Program-made: the position numbers and the translations under genes | From: Streptomyces flaveolus | GTDB lineage: Bacteria; Actinomycetota; Actinomycetes; Streptomycetales; Streptomycetaceae | Assembly (NCBI RefSeq): GCF_014648815.1 | Contig: NZ_BMRV01000004.1 | Location: forward strand, 522,022-586,021 | Length of the DNA stretch: 64,000 bases | Reading direction: 5' to 3' | The notes under the pieces: generated by a model | Databases searched by the model: none | What the model was told of the DNA's origin: nothing | Seen by the model: only the letters and a program-made list of their open reading frames with translations | In this document: positions 1 through 7,905 of the stretch, in pieces | Layout: each line of letters begins with the position of its first letter | Numbering within the stretch: position 1 is the stretch's first letter

Positions 1-433
1 CGGGCCCGAGCAGCACGCCCGAGCCGTCGACCTTCTTGTCGAACTCCGCGGGCGCGTTGGTCACCTCGCCGATGCGGAAGCCGCGCTTCTTCAGCTCGTC
101 GGCGGTCTGCTGGGCGAGGCCCTTGCGGGTGGTGGCGTTCAGCACGTTGACGGTGACCTCGGCCGGCTTCGGTACGGCCACCGCGGCGGGCGAGGCGCTC
201 GCGCGGGCCGGGGCGGTCCGGCAGGCCGCGGCGCCGGCCGCCGACGCCTCGTCGCCGCCGGTGAAGACGTCGATGAGCTGCAGCGTGCCCCAGCCGAGGA
301 CCCCGAGGACGGTGGCGCAGGCGGCGCCGGCGAGCGCGAGCCTGCCGCGTCGCCGGGCCGGGCGCATCCGCGGGTACTTGCCCCCCGTGATCTTGTACTG
401 GCCGCCCATGCCAGGGGGAGTCAGCATGCTCAT
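1..433 (-). CDS. LytR C-terminal domain protein (partial, C-terminus off the left edge)
   Basis: The gene runs leftward and leaves the window at position 1, so only the first 144 residues are present. Residues about 28-55 form one hydrophobic segment (LALAGAACATVLGVLGWGTL), which suggests a signal anchor with the rest outside the cell. After an Ala-rich linker the sequence VTVNVLNATTRKGLAQQTAD is the typical opening of the LytR_C domain found at the end of LytR-CpsA-Psr cell-wall ligases and in stand-alone envelope proteins. There is no LCP catalytic domain in front, so this is a stand-alone LytR_C protein; its job in the envelope is not known from sequence. I chose the upstream ATG at 433; ATGs at 427 and 409 are alternatives, and none has a clear ribosome site. 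Confidence 0.75.
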   Translation of the reverse strand, partial: MSMLTPPGMGGQYKITGGKYPRMRPARRRGRLALAGAACATVLGVLGWGTLQLIDVFTGGDEASAAGAAACRTAPARASASPAAVAVPKPAEVTVNVLNATTRKGLAQQTADELKKRGFRIGEVTNAPAEFDKKVDGSGVLLGP

Positions 434-568
434 GGGCGCAGCGTAGTGCGCTTGGGCGGCGATGCCTATTAGATGATCAGTCGGTGTTCCGCGGTTCGGC
501 GCAATGCCACCCGAAAGGGTCAAGGCGCGGTGTCGCGGAGGCCGGTGCGGACCTCGTCGCGGGTCCGG

Positions 569-865
569 TCAGTCGAGTTCGAGGACGCGCGCGTGCAGTA
601 CCTGACGCTGCTGCAGCGCCGCGCGGACCGCGCGGTGGAGGCCGTCCTCCAGGTACAGGTCACCCTGCCACTTCACGACGTGCGCGAAGAGGTCGCCGTA
701 GAACGTGGAGTCCTCGGCGAGGAGGGTCTCCAGGTCCAGTTGACCCTTGGTCGTCACGAGCTGATCGAGGCGGACCGGGCGCGGCGCGACGTCCGCCCAC
801 TGCCGGGTGCTCTCCCGGCCGTGGTCGGGGTACGGCCGGCCGTTTCCGATGCGCTTGAAGATCAC
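569..865 (-). CDS. VapB-family antitoxin-like small protein (98 aa)
   Basis: This compact 98-residue protein starts with a GTG at 865 and opens with MIFKRIGNGRPYPDHG. I recognise it as a conserved Streptomyces protein usually labelled as a type II toxin-antitoxin VapB-family antitoxin. No PIN-domain (VapC) toxin gene lies beside it: its neighbours are a LytR_C protein and a 45-residue ORF. The antitoxin label is therefore weak, and a household role is as likely. It has no signal peptide or membrane segment. Third-position GC is high like its neighbours, so it looks native. Its orientation matches the flanking genes but gaps of about 135-155 bp separate them. Confidence 0.7.
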   Translation of the reverse strand: MIFKRIGNGRPYPDHGRESTRQWADVAPRPVRLDQLVTTKGQLDLETLLAEDSTFYGDLFAHVVKWQGDLYLEDGLHRAVRAALQQRQVLHARVLELD

Positions 866-963
866 ACGGAAAGCCTACCGGCCCGGGCGTCGCGGGCGCA
901 GCCATGGCGGCGCAGTGTGGCGCCGGAAAAGACGCCGTAAACGAGGGCAAACGGGAAGGGGGC

Positions 964-997
964 CCCGGTGGGACGGCCGTGCGGACGTCCCACCGGG
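964..997 (-). terminator. Hairpin after the 45-aa ORF
   Basis: An 11-bp perfect stem (CCCGGTGGGAC pairing with 987-997) with a 12-nt loop lies 24 bp past the stop of the small ORF at 1021-1158. It lacks a strong U run, as is usual for Streptomyces terminators. Confidence 0.55.
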
Positions 998-1020
998 CGC
1001 GGTGACCGCGGATTTCCCGG

Positions 1021-1158
1021 TCAGTCACGCCTCTTGTCCCGTGCGGGCGGCCGCCGTTCGCGCGGGGCCTCCGGCCCGGCCTCGGATTTGGCGGGGGCGC
1101 GGCGGGCGGCTTCGGCGCGCAGAAGGGCGCGCAGGACGGCATAGGGGTCGTTGAGCAT
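1021..1158 (-). CDS. Small basic conserved hypothetical protein (45 aa)
   Basis: This ORF is too short for a standard ORF list. It starts at ATG 1158, with AGGAGC ten bases upstream, and reads MLNDPYAVLRALLRAEAA followed by a basic, Pro/Arg-rich tail ending DKRRD. Codons end mostly in G or C, and the N-terminal half looks like an amphipathic helix. A terminator-like hairpin follows. The strong ribosome site, codon bias and downstream hairpin support a real gene. I do not recognise a function. Confidence 0.55.
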   Translation of the reverse strand: MLNDPYAVLRALLRAEAARRAPAKSEAGPEAPRERRPPARDKRRD

Positions 1159-1218
1159 GGCTGTGCTCCTGATGACGCGTTCGGTGGGCGGGCTGGGGGA
1201 CCGGTGGGGCCGGTCCGG

Positions 1219-1581
1219 TCAGCAGCGCAGGACCACGGAGCGCGTGCCGCGCGGTGAGAGCGGCGCAGCGGGCGGTGCCGGGTGCCCGTCGGGGCGGGCG
1301 TGCCCGGTGGCGGCGGGCAGGGTGGCCCACCGGGGCGGTGCCGGGCGCCGGGCGATCCGGGCCGGTGCCCTCGGGGCGGTGTCGAGGTGGTCGTACTCCG
1401 CGGCCTGGCCGTTCGGCCCGCCGCTCTCACCGGCCACCACGGCCGGGGGCGGCACCGCCAGGGCCGGTGCGTGTGAGCAGGGCACGAGCAGGGCGAGCAG
1501 CAGGACCAGGGCCCGCACCCAGGTGCCGCGGCGTCCGGCGCGGACGGCGCGGTCCGTGGTGGTGTGCGCTGCGGGCCTCAC
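1219..1581 (-). CDS. Small secreted or membrane-anchored hypothetical protein (120 aa)
   Basis: The likely start is GTG 1581, giving a basic N-terminus (VRPAAHTTTDRAVRAGRRG) and then a hydrophobic core (WVRALVLLLALLVPCSHAPAL) that looks like a signal peptide. The remainder is Pro/Ala/Arg-rich and ends RGTRSVVLRC, a tail I associate with a family of small Streptomyces secreted proteins. A Cys lies in the hydrophobic region and one is the last residue. No enzymatic motif is visible. The start is uncertain because the upstream region keeps the same frame open. It lies 95 bp downstream of the HdeD-like gene on the same strand. Confidence 0.55.
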   Translation of the reverse strand: MRPAAHTTTDRAVRAGRRGTWVRALVLLLALLVPCSHAPALAVPPPAVVAGESGGPNGQAAEYDHLDTAPRAPARIARRPAPPRWATLPAATGHARPDGHPAPPAAPLSPRGTRSVVLRC

Positions 1582-1676
1582 CCGGGTCGTGTCCCCGCCC
1601 GGCGTACGCCGTTCAGCACACCCCGGGCGGAAACCGCTCGCTCGGCCTACGGGCGGGGGGCGGCGGCGTACGCCGT

Positions 1677-2363
1677 TCACACCGTGCGCGGGACCTTGCG
1701 GGCCCGGCTCCGGATGCTCAGGGACGTGACGATCTCGACCACGCCGACGACGACGAGCCACCAGCCGCCGAGCACCGTGAGGACGGCGACCGACTCGACG
1801 GGCGAGTCGATCAGGACGATGCCGGCGAGCACCGTGACGATGCCGAGGAAGATGTGCCAGCCGCGCGCGGGCATCGCCGGGTCGTGGGCGGCGGCCACGG
1901 TCTGGGTGATGCCGCGGAACAGCCAGCCGATGCCGATCCACAGCGCGAGCAGCAGGACGGACTGGAGCGGGCCGCGGAAGCAGAACAGGCCCAGCAGGAT
2001 CGACACGGCCCCGCTGATGAACGCGAGGACCCGCAGCGAGGTCCTGCTGTGCGTGCCGAAGGCGGACGCGAGTTGCAGGACGCCGCTGACGAGGAGGTAG
2101 AGGCCGAACAGCACACCGGCGGCACGCAGGGAGGCGCCCGGCCAGACCAGGACCAGCACGCCGAGGACCAGCGAGGCGATCCCGGTGAGCAGGACCGTCT
2201 GCCAGGCGGTGCGGGACAGGACGTGCAGGGGCCTTCGACGGGCGGCTCGGGCTCGTGCCCGCCTGGGGCGGCCCGGGTGTGCGTCCCGTGCCGGGCGTGG
2301 ACCCCGCGGTCGTCGTACGGCGGGCCCCCGGGGGAGCTGTTCGGTGGCTCGGTCATGGTCCAT
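1677..2363 (-). CDS. HdeD family (DUF308) membrane protein
   Basis: The protein has 228 residues: a basic cytoplasmic tail of about 50 residues rich in Arg and Pro, then six hydrophobic segments of about 17-20 residues in tandem pairs. Examples are VLLTGIASLVLGVLVLVWPG, FGLYLLVSGVLQLASAF and VLTVLGGWWLVVVGVVEIV. This six-helix pattern with the conserved Gly-rich LGLLVLxxP turns is typical of HdeD/DUF308 proteins. HdeD was described in E. coli acid resistance, but the biochemical role is unknown. The first 45 residues are poorly conserved in style, so an internal start is possible. No operon partner is evident. Confidence 0.8.
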   Translation of the reverse strand: MDHDRATEQLPRGPAVRRPRGPRPARDAHPGRPRRARARAARRRPLHVLSRTAWQTVLLTGIASLVLGVLVLVWPGASLRAAGVLFGLYLLVSGVLQLASAFGTHSRTSLRVLAFISGAVSILLGLFCFRGPLQSVLLLALWIGIGWLFRGITQTVAAAHDPAMPARGWHIFLGIVTVLAGIVLIDSPVESVAVLTVLGGWWLVVVGVVEIVTSLSIRSRARKVPRTV

Positions 2364-2478
2364 GCTGGGAGCGGCCGTGGACCGGCCGCCACCTGGAGTG
2401 GTCCACCGGGCTGACGTCGCGGGCGGGCGCGGGCGGTGCCGGCCTCGTGGCCCCCGGACCGGACCGTGGGCGCCCCGG

Positions 2479-3072
2479 CTACTTGCCGGCGGCCTTCGCG
2501 GCCTTCGCCGCCGCCTTCATCTCCTGCTTGTGCGCGCGGACCTTGGTCAGCGACTCGGGACCGGTGATGTCGGCGACCGAGCGGAAGGACCTGGGCTCGC
2601 CGTAGTCGCCCGCCGCCTCCCGCCAGCCCTCGGGCCGGACGCCGAGCTGCTTGCCCAGCAGGGCCAGGAAGATCTGCGCCTTCTGCTTGCCGAAGCCCGG
2701 CAGCTCCTGGAGCCGCTTCAGCAGCTCCTTGCCCGTGCCGACGCCCCGCCAGACGGCCTCGGCGTCACCGTCGTAGGTCTCGACGAGATACCGGCACAGC
2801 TGCTGGATGCGGCCCGCCATGGAGCCGGGGTAGCGGTGCACGGCGGGCTTCTCGGACAGCAGGGCCGCGAATCCCTCGGGGTCGTACGCGGCGATGTCGT
2901 GGGCGTCCAGGTCCTCGGCGTTCATGCGCCGGGCGATGGTCGACGGGCCCTTGAACGCCCACTCCATGGGGACTTGCTGGTCCAGCAGCATGCCGACCAG
3001 CGCGGCGAGCGGACTGCGGCCGAGGAGTTCGTCGGCCTCGGGGTCCTGGGCGAGGTGAAGAGTGACGTCCAT
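2479..3072 (-). CDS. HhH-GPD-type base-excision DNA repair protein
   Basis: This is a 197-residue cytosolic protein. Residues 20-45 (SPLAALVGMLLDQQVPMEWA) match the start of the HhH-GPD glycosylase fold. Residues about 117-145 hold the helix-hairpin-helix, LPGFGKQKAQIFLALLGKQL, followed by GVRPEGW and a downstream Asp (AAGDYG). In classical members (Nth, MutY, AlkA) a Lys and/or Asp after the hairpin does catalysis; here no catalytic Lys is obvious and the Asp assignment is tentative. There is no iron-sulfur Cys cluster. The C-terminus is a Lys/Ala-rich tail likely to touch DNA. Damaged-base excision is inferred from the fold only. Confidence 0.85.
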   Translation of the reverse strand: MDVTLHLAQDPEADELLGRSPLAALVGMLLDQQVPMEWAFKGPSTIARRMNAEDLDAHDIAAYDPEGFAALLSEKPAVHRYPGSMAGRIQQLCRYLVETYDGDAEAVWRGVGTGKELLKRLQELPGFGKQKAQIFLALLGKQLGVRPEGWREAAGDYGEPRSFRSVADITGPESLTKVRAHKQEMKAAAKAAKAAGK

Positions 3073-3096
3073 GTCCTGATGATCGCGCGTGCGCGC

Positions 3097-3819
3097 TCAG
3101 GTCGCGCGCCAGTACCCCAGCGCGTTCACCCGGTGCTTCGGCACACCCAGGTCCTTGCGGACGTGGGCGCCCAGGGTCCGGGTCGTGGCCGTGTCGCAGG
3201 CGATCCAGACGTACGGCTCGGTGGTGTCGCGGAGCAGTCCGGGCAGCGCTTCCTTCACCTTGGCGACCAGGTGGGCGCCCGCGTCGCGGCGCGGGACGGT
3301 GCGGATCTCGTGCCGGGCCGGGTCGGTGCGCAGGGGGAGGCCCTCGGTCTCGCCCTCGAACCAGATGGTCGCCGGGACCGAGTCCAGCGCGTCGAGGAGC
3401 GAGTTCAGGGCAGGCACGGACGCCGGGTCGGCGACGGCGAAGAGGCGGGAGGGCGCCGGGTCGGGGTGCTGGAAGCCGGTGCCCTGGACCGTCGCCTCGA
3501 TGGTGTCACCGGGCTTCGCGGCCCGCGCCCAGTCGCTGGCGCACCCCTCGTGCAGGGCGAACTCCAGGCCGAAGGTGCCGGTCGCCGGGTCCGGGTCGAC
3601 CAGCGTGTAGGCCCGCTGGTGCGGCTTGCCCGCGTTGTCGAACCAGAGCCGCACCCACATCGTGGGGTGGACGCCGGTCGCCGCCAGCAGGCCGCCGTCG
3701 GACAGGCGCAGCCGCCGGAAGTCCGGGGTGACGTCCTCGGCGTCCGTCACGGTGAACTCGAAGTCCTTCGCACGCATCAGCCTGAGGACCGCGCCCTCCC
3801 AGCCCCGCCCCTGCCTCAT
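3097..3819 (-). CDS. Siderophore-interacting protein (ferric-siderophore reductase type)
   Basis: SIP-family proteins are FAD-dependent reductases that release iron from imported ferric siderophores in the cytosol. This 240-residue protein has the FAD-binding half (LRLSDGGLLAATGVHPTMWVRLW, then HQRAYTLVDPDP with the RxYT flavin motif) and the C-terminal NAD(P)H half (RLFAVADPASVPALNSLLD, then YVWIACDTATTRTLGAHVRK). The end, HRVNALGYWRAT, is the usual SIP terminus with the GYWR motif. The start is ATG 3819 because AAAGGTGA stands 8 bases upstream; the frame stays open further but upstream codons are unlike coding sequence. The iron box at 3863-3881 sits 44 bp before the start, so repression by DmdR/IdeR when iron is plentiful is expected. 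Confidence 0.9.
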   Translation of the reverse strand: MRQGRGWEGAVLRLMRAKDFEFTVTDAEDVTPDFRRLRLSDGGLLAATGVHPTMWVRLWFDNAGKPHQRAYTLVDPDPATGTFGLEFALHEGCASDWARAAKPGDTIEATVQGTGFQHPDPAPSRLFAVADPASVPALNSLLDALDSVPATIWFEGETEGLPLRTDPARHEIRTVPRRDAGAHLVAKVKEALPGLLRDTTEPYVWIACDTATTRTLGAHVRKDLGVPKHRVNALGYWRAT

Positions 3820-3862
3820 CGGTTGTTCACCTTTCACGTACCATTCCGCCACGACGTAAGAC

Positions 3863-3881
3863 TTAGGTGAGCCTAACCTAA
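3863..3881. promoter_or_regulatory. DmdR/IdeR iron box
   Basis: TTAGGTGAGCCTAACCTAA is a perfect copy of the 19-bp actinobacterial iron box (its reverse complement is TTAGGTTAGGCTCACCTAA). It lies between two divergent genes, 44 bp from the siderophore-interacting protein and 21 bp from the acylase operon, so one repressor site could control both. Confidence 0.93.
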
Positions 3882-3901
3882 AGGAAAGTAGGGGCACAGG
3901 G

Positions 3902-5971
3902 GTGAGCGCCGAGATATACCGCGACGCCTGGGGGATTCCGCACCTGCGCGCGGACAGCGCGGAGGGACTCGCCCGCGCCCAGGGCCGGGTGACCGCCCGT
4001 GACCGGGCCTGGCAGCTGGAGGTCGAGCGCCACCGCGCCCTGGGCACCTCGGCGTCCTTCCTCGGCGCCCAGGCCCTGCCCTGGGACCGGTTCGCCCGCC
4101 GGGCCCTGCTCGCCGACACCGCCCGCCGCTGCTTCGCGGCCCTGGAGGAACGGGACCCGGAGACGGCCGCGTGGGTGCGGGCGTACGTCGACGGCGTGAA
4201 CGAGTCGCTGGCGCGGGACGCGCCCGCCCCCGAGTTCGCGCGCACCGGCCTCGCGCCCGGCCGCTGGGAGCCCTGGACCCCGCTCGCCGTCTGGCTGGCC
4301 ACGCACATCCTCTTCGCCGGTTTCCCCGCCAAGCTCTGGCGCGAGCACATCACCGGGCACCTCGGCCCGGACGCCGTCGCCCTGTTCGCCACCGACGGGC
4401 CCGGCACCGCGGGCAGCAACGGCTGGCTGGTGAGCGGCGAGCGGACCGTGACCGGGCAGGCGGTCATCGCCGGCGACCCGCACCGCTACATCGAGGACCC
4501 CGGCGTCTACCAGCAGATCCACCTGTCCTGCCCGGAGTTCGACGTCGTCGGCCTCGCCGTGCCCGGCGTTCCCGGCATCGCCCACTTCGGCCACACCGGC
4601 ACGGTCGCCTGGGCGATCACCAACGCCATGGCCGACTACCAGGACCTGTACCGCGAACGGCTGCGCCGCACCGGCGCCGGCGTCGAGGCGCTCGGCCCGG
4701 ACGGCGCCTGGCACCGGGCGGCCCGGCACACCGAGCTGATCCGGGTCGCGGGGGAGGAGAGCGTCGAGGTCGAGGTCATCGAGACCGACCGGGGCCCGGT
4801 GATCGTCGGCGGGCCCGAGGGCCTGGACGACGGCACCCCCCTCGCCCTGAGCCTGCGCCACCCGCCCCGCGTCACCGCCGACCTGGGCTTCTCCGCCCTG
4901 CTGCCGCTGCTGCGGGCCCGCCGGGCCGCCGACGTGGACCGGGCCCTGGAAGCGTGGGCCGAACCGGTCAACGTCGTGCAGGCCGCCGACACCGGGGGCG
5001 GGCTGCTGCACCGGGTCGCGGGCCGGGTGCCGGTGCGGGCCGCCGCCAACGGCCTGGGCCCGGTGCCCGCGTGGGAACCCGGCCACGAGTGGCGGGGCTG
5101 GCACGAGACGCCCCGCGCCGGGCTCACCGACGGGGTCGCCGTGATGGCCAACCAGCGCGGCCCGGCCGGCCCCCTCGGCGTCGAGTTCGCCCCGCCGCAC
5201 CGCGCCGAGCGCATCGCCGCCCTGCTCGCCGCCAAGGACCGCTGGTCGGCCGCCGACATGCCCGCGATCCACACCGACACCCACCTCGCCTCCGCCGCAC
5301 CGCTCCTCGACCACCTGGCGGCCCTGGAGGACCTGACCCCCGAGGCCGGCGCCCTGCGTGACCGCCTCCTCGCCTGGGACCGCCGCATGGACGCCGGCAG
5401 CACCGACGCGGCGGCCTACGCGGCCGTGCGCGGCGCGGTCGTACGGCACCTGGCGGCGCACCCGGCGCTCGCCGCGGCCGCCGTCCCGCCCGCGTACCCG
5501 GAGGTGCTCCTGCCGTGGCTCGCGCTCGTGCCGCGCGTCGCCTACGCCCTCGAACACCTGCTGCGGGCCGAGGACCTGTACGGCATCGACCGTGCCGGGG
5601 CCGTCCGCGCGGCCCTGGAGGAGGTGGCCGCGCGAGAGCCCTCGGGCACCTGGGGCGACACCCACCGCCTCGCCCCCTGGCGGGCACTGCCGGACACCAC
5701 CCGGGAGGAACCCGGCCTGTCCGGCGACCACGACTGCGTGCTGTGCACCTCCGCCGTCCCCGGCCTCACCGACCGCGCCGCACGCGGCCCCGCCGCCCGG
5801 TACGTCTGGGACCTGGCCGACCGGCAGGACAGCCGCTGGGTGGTCCCCCACGGCGCTTCGGGCGTCCCCGGCTCGCCCCACCACCGCGACCAGCAGCCCC
5901 TGTGGCTCGCCGGGGAACTCGCCCCGGTGGTCACCGACTTCGACCGGCTCGTGAAGGAGACCGATGTCTGA
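3902..5971 (+). CDS. Penicillin acylase family (S45) N-terminal nucleophile hydrolase
   Basis: S45 enzymes are made as one chain that cuts itself to expose a catalytic Ser, and they hydrolyse amide bonds of acylated small molecules. This 689-residue protein opens with YRDAWGIPHLRADS, the conserved N-terminus of the alpha chain. The self-cleavage site is AG-SNGW, placing the nucleophile at Ser172. Oxyanion-hole and structural motifs follow (GIAHFGHTGTVAWAITN; later VMANQRGP with the conserved Asn). There is no signal peptide, so unlike classical periplasmic acylases it probably acts in the cytosol. It heads an operon with an AlcB-type acetyltransferase overlapping by 8 bp. The iron box just upstream suggests a substrate linked to siderophores or iron starvation; that link is inference. 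Confidence 0.9.
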   Translation: MSAEIYRDAWGIPHLRADSAEGLARAQGRVTARDRAWQLEVERHRALGTSASFLGAQALPWDRFARRALLADTARRCFAALEERDPETAAWVRAYVDGVNESLARDAPAPEFARTGLAPGRWEPWTPLAVWLATHILFAGFPAKLWREHITGHLGPDAVALFATDGPGTAGSNGWLVSGERTVTGQAVIAGDPHRYIEDPGVYQQIHLSCPEFDVVGLAVPGVPGIAHFGHTGTVAWAITNAMADYQDLYRERLRRTGAGVEALGPDGAWHRAARHTELIRVAGEESVEVEVIETDRGPVIVGGPEGLDDGTPLALSLRHPPRVTADLGFSALLPLLRARRAADVDRALEAWAEPVNVVQAADTGGGLLHRVAGRVPVRAAANGLGPVPAWEPGHEWRGWHETPRAGLTDGVAVMANQRGPAGPLGVEFAPPHRAERIAALLAAKDRWSAADMPAIHTDTHLASAAPLLDHLAALEDLTPEAGALRDRLLAWDRRMDAGSTDAAAYAAVRGAVVRHLAAHPALAAAAVPPAYPEVLLPWLALVPRVAYALEHLLRAEDLYGIDRAGAVRAALEEVAAREPSGTWGDTHRLAPWRALPDTTREEPGLSGDHDCVLCTSAVPGLTDRAARGPAARYVWDLADRQDSRWVVPHGASGVPGSPHHRDQQPLWLAGELAPVVTDFDRLVKETDV

Positions 5972-6572
5972 CCCCTATCTCTCCCGGACCCCCGTCCACG
6001 AGCAGGCGCTCGACGGCTTCGGCACCGTCCGGATCCTGCCCCTCGACCCGGCCGCGGACGCCGAGGTCATCCACCGCTGGGTGAGCGAGGAGCGGGCCGC
6101 GTTCTGGGGCATGAACGGCCTCACGCGGGATCAGGTCGCCGGGATCTACGCCCACATGGCCGGCCTCGACACCCACCACGCGTTCCTGGTGGTCGAGGAC
6201 GGCGAGCCCGTCGCGCTGTTCCAGACCTACGAACCCGAGGCCGACCGGGTGAGCGAGTGCTACGACGTCGAACCCGGCGACATCGGCGTGCACCTGCTGC
6301 TCGCCCCCGCCGGGAAGGACGGCGCGCGGCCCGGCTGGACCGCCGCGCTGTCGGGGGCCCTCGTCGCGTACGTCCTGCTGGGTCTGGACCGGAAGCGGAT
6401 CGTGGTCGACCCGGACGTGCGCAACGACAAGGCCGTCGCCCGCTTCCTCAAGCAGGGCTTCACCGCCGGACCTCGGGTCGTGCTGCCGGAGGTCGACCTG
6501 CCGGACGTGTACCTGCCCGAGAAGAAGGCACAACTCGCCTTCCTGCGCCGGGAGGTAGCCTTCCCGGGGTGA
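5964..6572 (+). CDS. GNAT acetyltransferase of the AlcB/IucB siderophore type
   Basis: The protein has 202 residues and carries the features of the Acetyltransf_8 (AlcB) group, which acylates hydroxylamine or amine groups in siderophore precursors using acyl-CoA. Visible are HRWVSEERAAFWGM near residue 35, GVHLLLAPAG near 105, the acyl-CoA loop VVDPDVRNDKAVARFLKQGF at about 145-165, and the C-terminal LPEKKAQLAFLRREV. The ATG lies inside the last codons of the acylase gene (8-bp overlap), so translation is probably coupled. Its place in an iron-box operon fits siderophore-related acylation, but no NRPS-independent synthetase or hydroxylase lies nearby, so the substrate is unknown. Confidence 0.87.
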   Translation: MSDPYLSRTPVHEQALDGFGTVRILPLDPAADAEVIHRWVSEERAAFWGMNGLTRDQVAGIYAHMAGLDTHHAFLVVEDGEPVALFQTYEPEADRVSECYDVEPGDIGVHLLLAPAGKDGARPGWTAALSGALVAYVLLGLDRKRIVVDPDVRNDKAVARFLKQGFTAGPRVVLPEVDLPDVYLPEKKAQLAFLRREVAFPG

Positions 6573-7057
6573 CCCCGGTGACCCCTGAGGAACTCGTCGC
6601 GCACTACGGGCTGGAGCCGATTCCGCGCGAGGGCGGCCTGTTCCGGCGTACCTGGGCCGGCCCGCAGCGCCCGGACGGACGCCCCGCGGGCTCCGCCATC
6701 GTCGCCCTGCTGACCGCCCGCCCGGGCGACTTCTCCGCCCTGCACCGCCTGCCCGCCGACGAGGTCTGGCACTTCTACCTCGGTGATCCGCTGGAGCTGC
6801 TGCTCCTCGGCCCGGACGGCGGCGCCCGTACGGTGGTGCTCGGCCCGGACGTCCTGGGCGGGCAGCACGTGCAGTTCACCGTCCCCGCCGGGACCTGGAT
6901 GGGCGGCCGGGTGGCGGCGGGCGGCGCGTGGACGCTGTTCGGCTGCACGATGGCGCCCGGATTCACCTACGGGGATTACGAGCACGGCGACGCGGCCGCC
7001 CTCACGGCGCGCTATCCGGCCGAGGCCGCACGGATCGTGGAACTGTCCCGGCCATGA
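6569..7057 (+). CDS. Cupin family protein (DUF985/cupin_5 type)
   Basis: This 162-residue single-cupin protein starts LVAHYGLEPIPREGGLFRRTW after a few residues and contains FSALHRLPADEVWHFYLGDPLELLLL, the first cupin motif with His/Glu metal ligands. Then come VPAGTWMGGRV and GAWTLFGCTMAPGF, the second motif. The tail FTYGDYEHG is typical of DUF985. Members are thought to bind metal and small sugars or act as isomerases, but the reaction is unknown. GTG 6569 overlaps the acetyltransferase stop by 4 bp and has GGAGGT 12 bases upstream; GTG 6578 is an alternative. It is the third gene of the iron-box operon. Confidence 0.85.
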   Translation: MTPVTPEELVAHYGLEPIPREGGLFRRTWAGPQRPDGRPAGSAIVALLTARPGDFSALHRLPADEVWHFYLGDPLELLLLGPDGGARTVVLGPDVLGGQHVQFTVPAGTWMGGRVAAGGAWTLFGCTMAPGFTYGDYEHGDAAALTARYPAEAARIVELSRP

Positions 7058-7818
7058 CTCTCCTCGACGGTCAGGTCGCCCTGGTCACGGGCGCGGGCGG
7101 CGGCATCGGCCGGGGCATCGCGCTGCGGTTCGCCGAGGAGGGCGCGGCGGTCGCGGTGCACTGCCGTACGGGCGTGCGGGCGGCGCGGGAGGTGGCCGGG
7201 CGGATCCGGGACCACGGCGGGCGGACGGTGGTGCTGCGGGCCGACCTCACCGACGAGGACGCCTGCCGCCGCCTGGTGGAGGAGGCCGCCGACTGGGGCG
7301 GCGGACGGCTGACGGCACTGGTCAACAACGCGGGCGTGCAACCGGTGCGGGAGCTGGCCGGGATGACGGCCGCCGAGTGGCGGGCGGTGGTGGACACCAA
7401 CCTCACCGGCGTCTTCGCCTGCACCCAGGCCGCGGCCGGGCTCATGCGGACCCAGGACGGCGGCGGCACGGTCACCCACATCGCCTCCATCGAGGCCGGC
7501 GCCCCCGCTGCCGGCCACGCGCACTACGGCGCCTCCAAGGCGGCGGTCGTGATGCACGCCCGTTCGGCGGCCCTGGAGTACGGCCCGTGGGGCGTCAGGG
7601 TCAACTCCGTCTCGCCCGGCCTCGTCGACCGGGAAGGACTCGAGGAGGCCTGGCCGGACGGCGTACGGCGGTGGCGGCGGGCGGCGCCCACCGGACGGCT
7701 GGGACGCCCGGAGGACGTGGGCGACGCGTGCGTGTTCCTCGCCTCGCGGCTGGCGTCCTGGATCACGGGCCACGACCTGGTCGTGGACGGCGGGGTCACG
7801 GCACGCCCGACGTGGTGA
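7054..7818 (+). CDS. Short-chain dehydrogenase/reductase (SDR)
   Basis: This 254-residue NAD(P)-dependent oxidoreductase has the full classical SDR set: the nucleotide-binding TGAGGGIG (residues 12-19), NNAG near 90, the catalytic Ser in HIASIEAG, and Tyr/Lys in YGASKAA near 158. The ending VVDGGVTARPTW is the usual SDR tail. An Arg after the cofactor loop (CRTGVRAAR) suggests NADPH. The ATG overlaps the cupin stop (ATGA), so it is the last gene of the acylase-acetyltransferase-cupin-SDR operon. The substrate cannot be read from sequence. Confidence 0.92.
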   Translation: MTLLDGQVALVTGAGGGIGRGIALRFAEEGAAVAVHCRTGVRAAREVAGRIRDHGGRTVVLRADLTDEDACRRLVEEAADWGGGRLTALVNNAGVQPVRELAGMTAAEWRAVVDTNLTGVFACTQAAAGLMRTQDGGGTVTHIASIEAGAPAAGHAHYGASKAAVVMHARSAALEYGPWGVRVNSVSPGLVDREGLEEAWPDGVRRWRRAAPTGRLGRPEDVGDACVFLASRLASWITGHDLVVDGGVTARPTW

Positions 7819-7905
7819 GGGCGGGCCCGGCCCCGCGGTGAGCGCGACGGCCCCCGCGTCCGTACGTATCCCCGAAGCGGCGAGTCCCGGCGACGGAGAG
7901 GTGAC

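Noticed and set aside
36..446. A plus-strand ORF at the left edge
   Set aside because: It is the shadow of the minus-strand LytR_C gene, whose membrane helix and VTVNVLNAT motif are convincing.
569..1158. A toxin-antitoxin pair formed by the VapB-like gene and the 45-residue ORF
   Set aside because: The small ORF has no PIN-domain motif, is far too short for a VapC toxin, and is separated by a terminator-like hairpin.
3878..5884. A 668-codon open frame on the minus strand opposite the acylase gene
   Set aside because: It is Gly/Val/Ala-rich without motifs, its codon bias is the mirror of the acylase gene, and the plus strand carries a clear family match. High-GC DNA often leaves such frames open.
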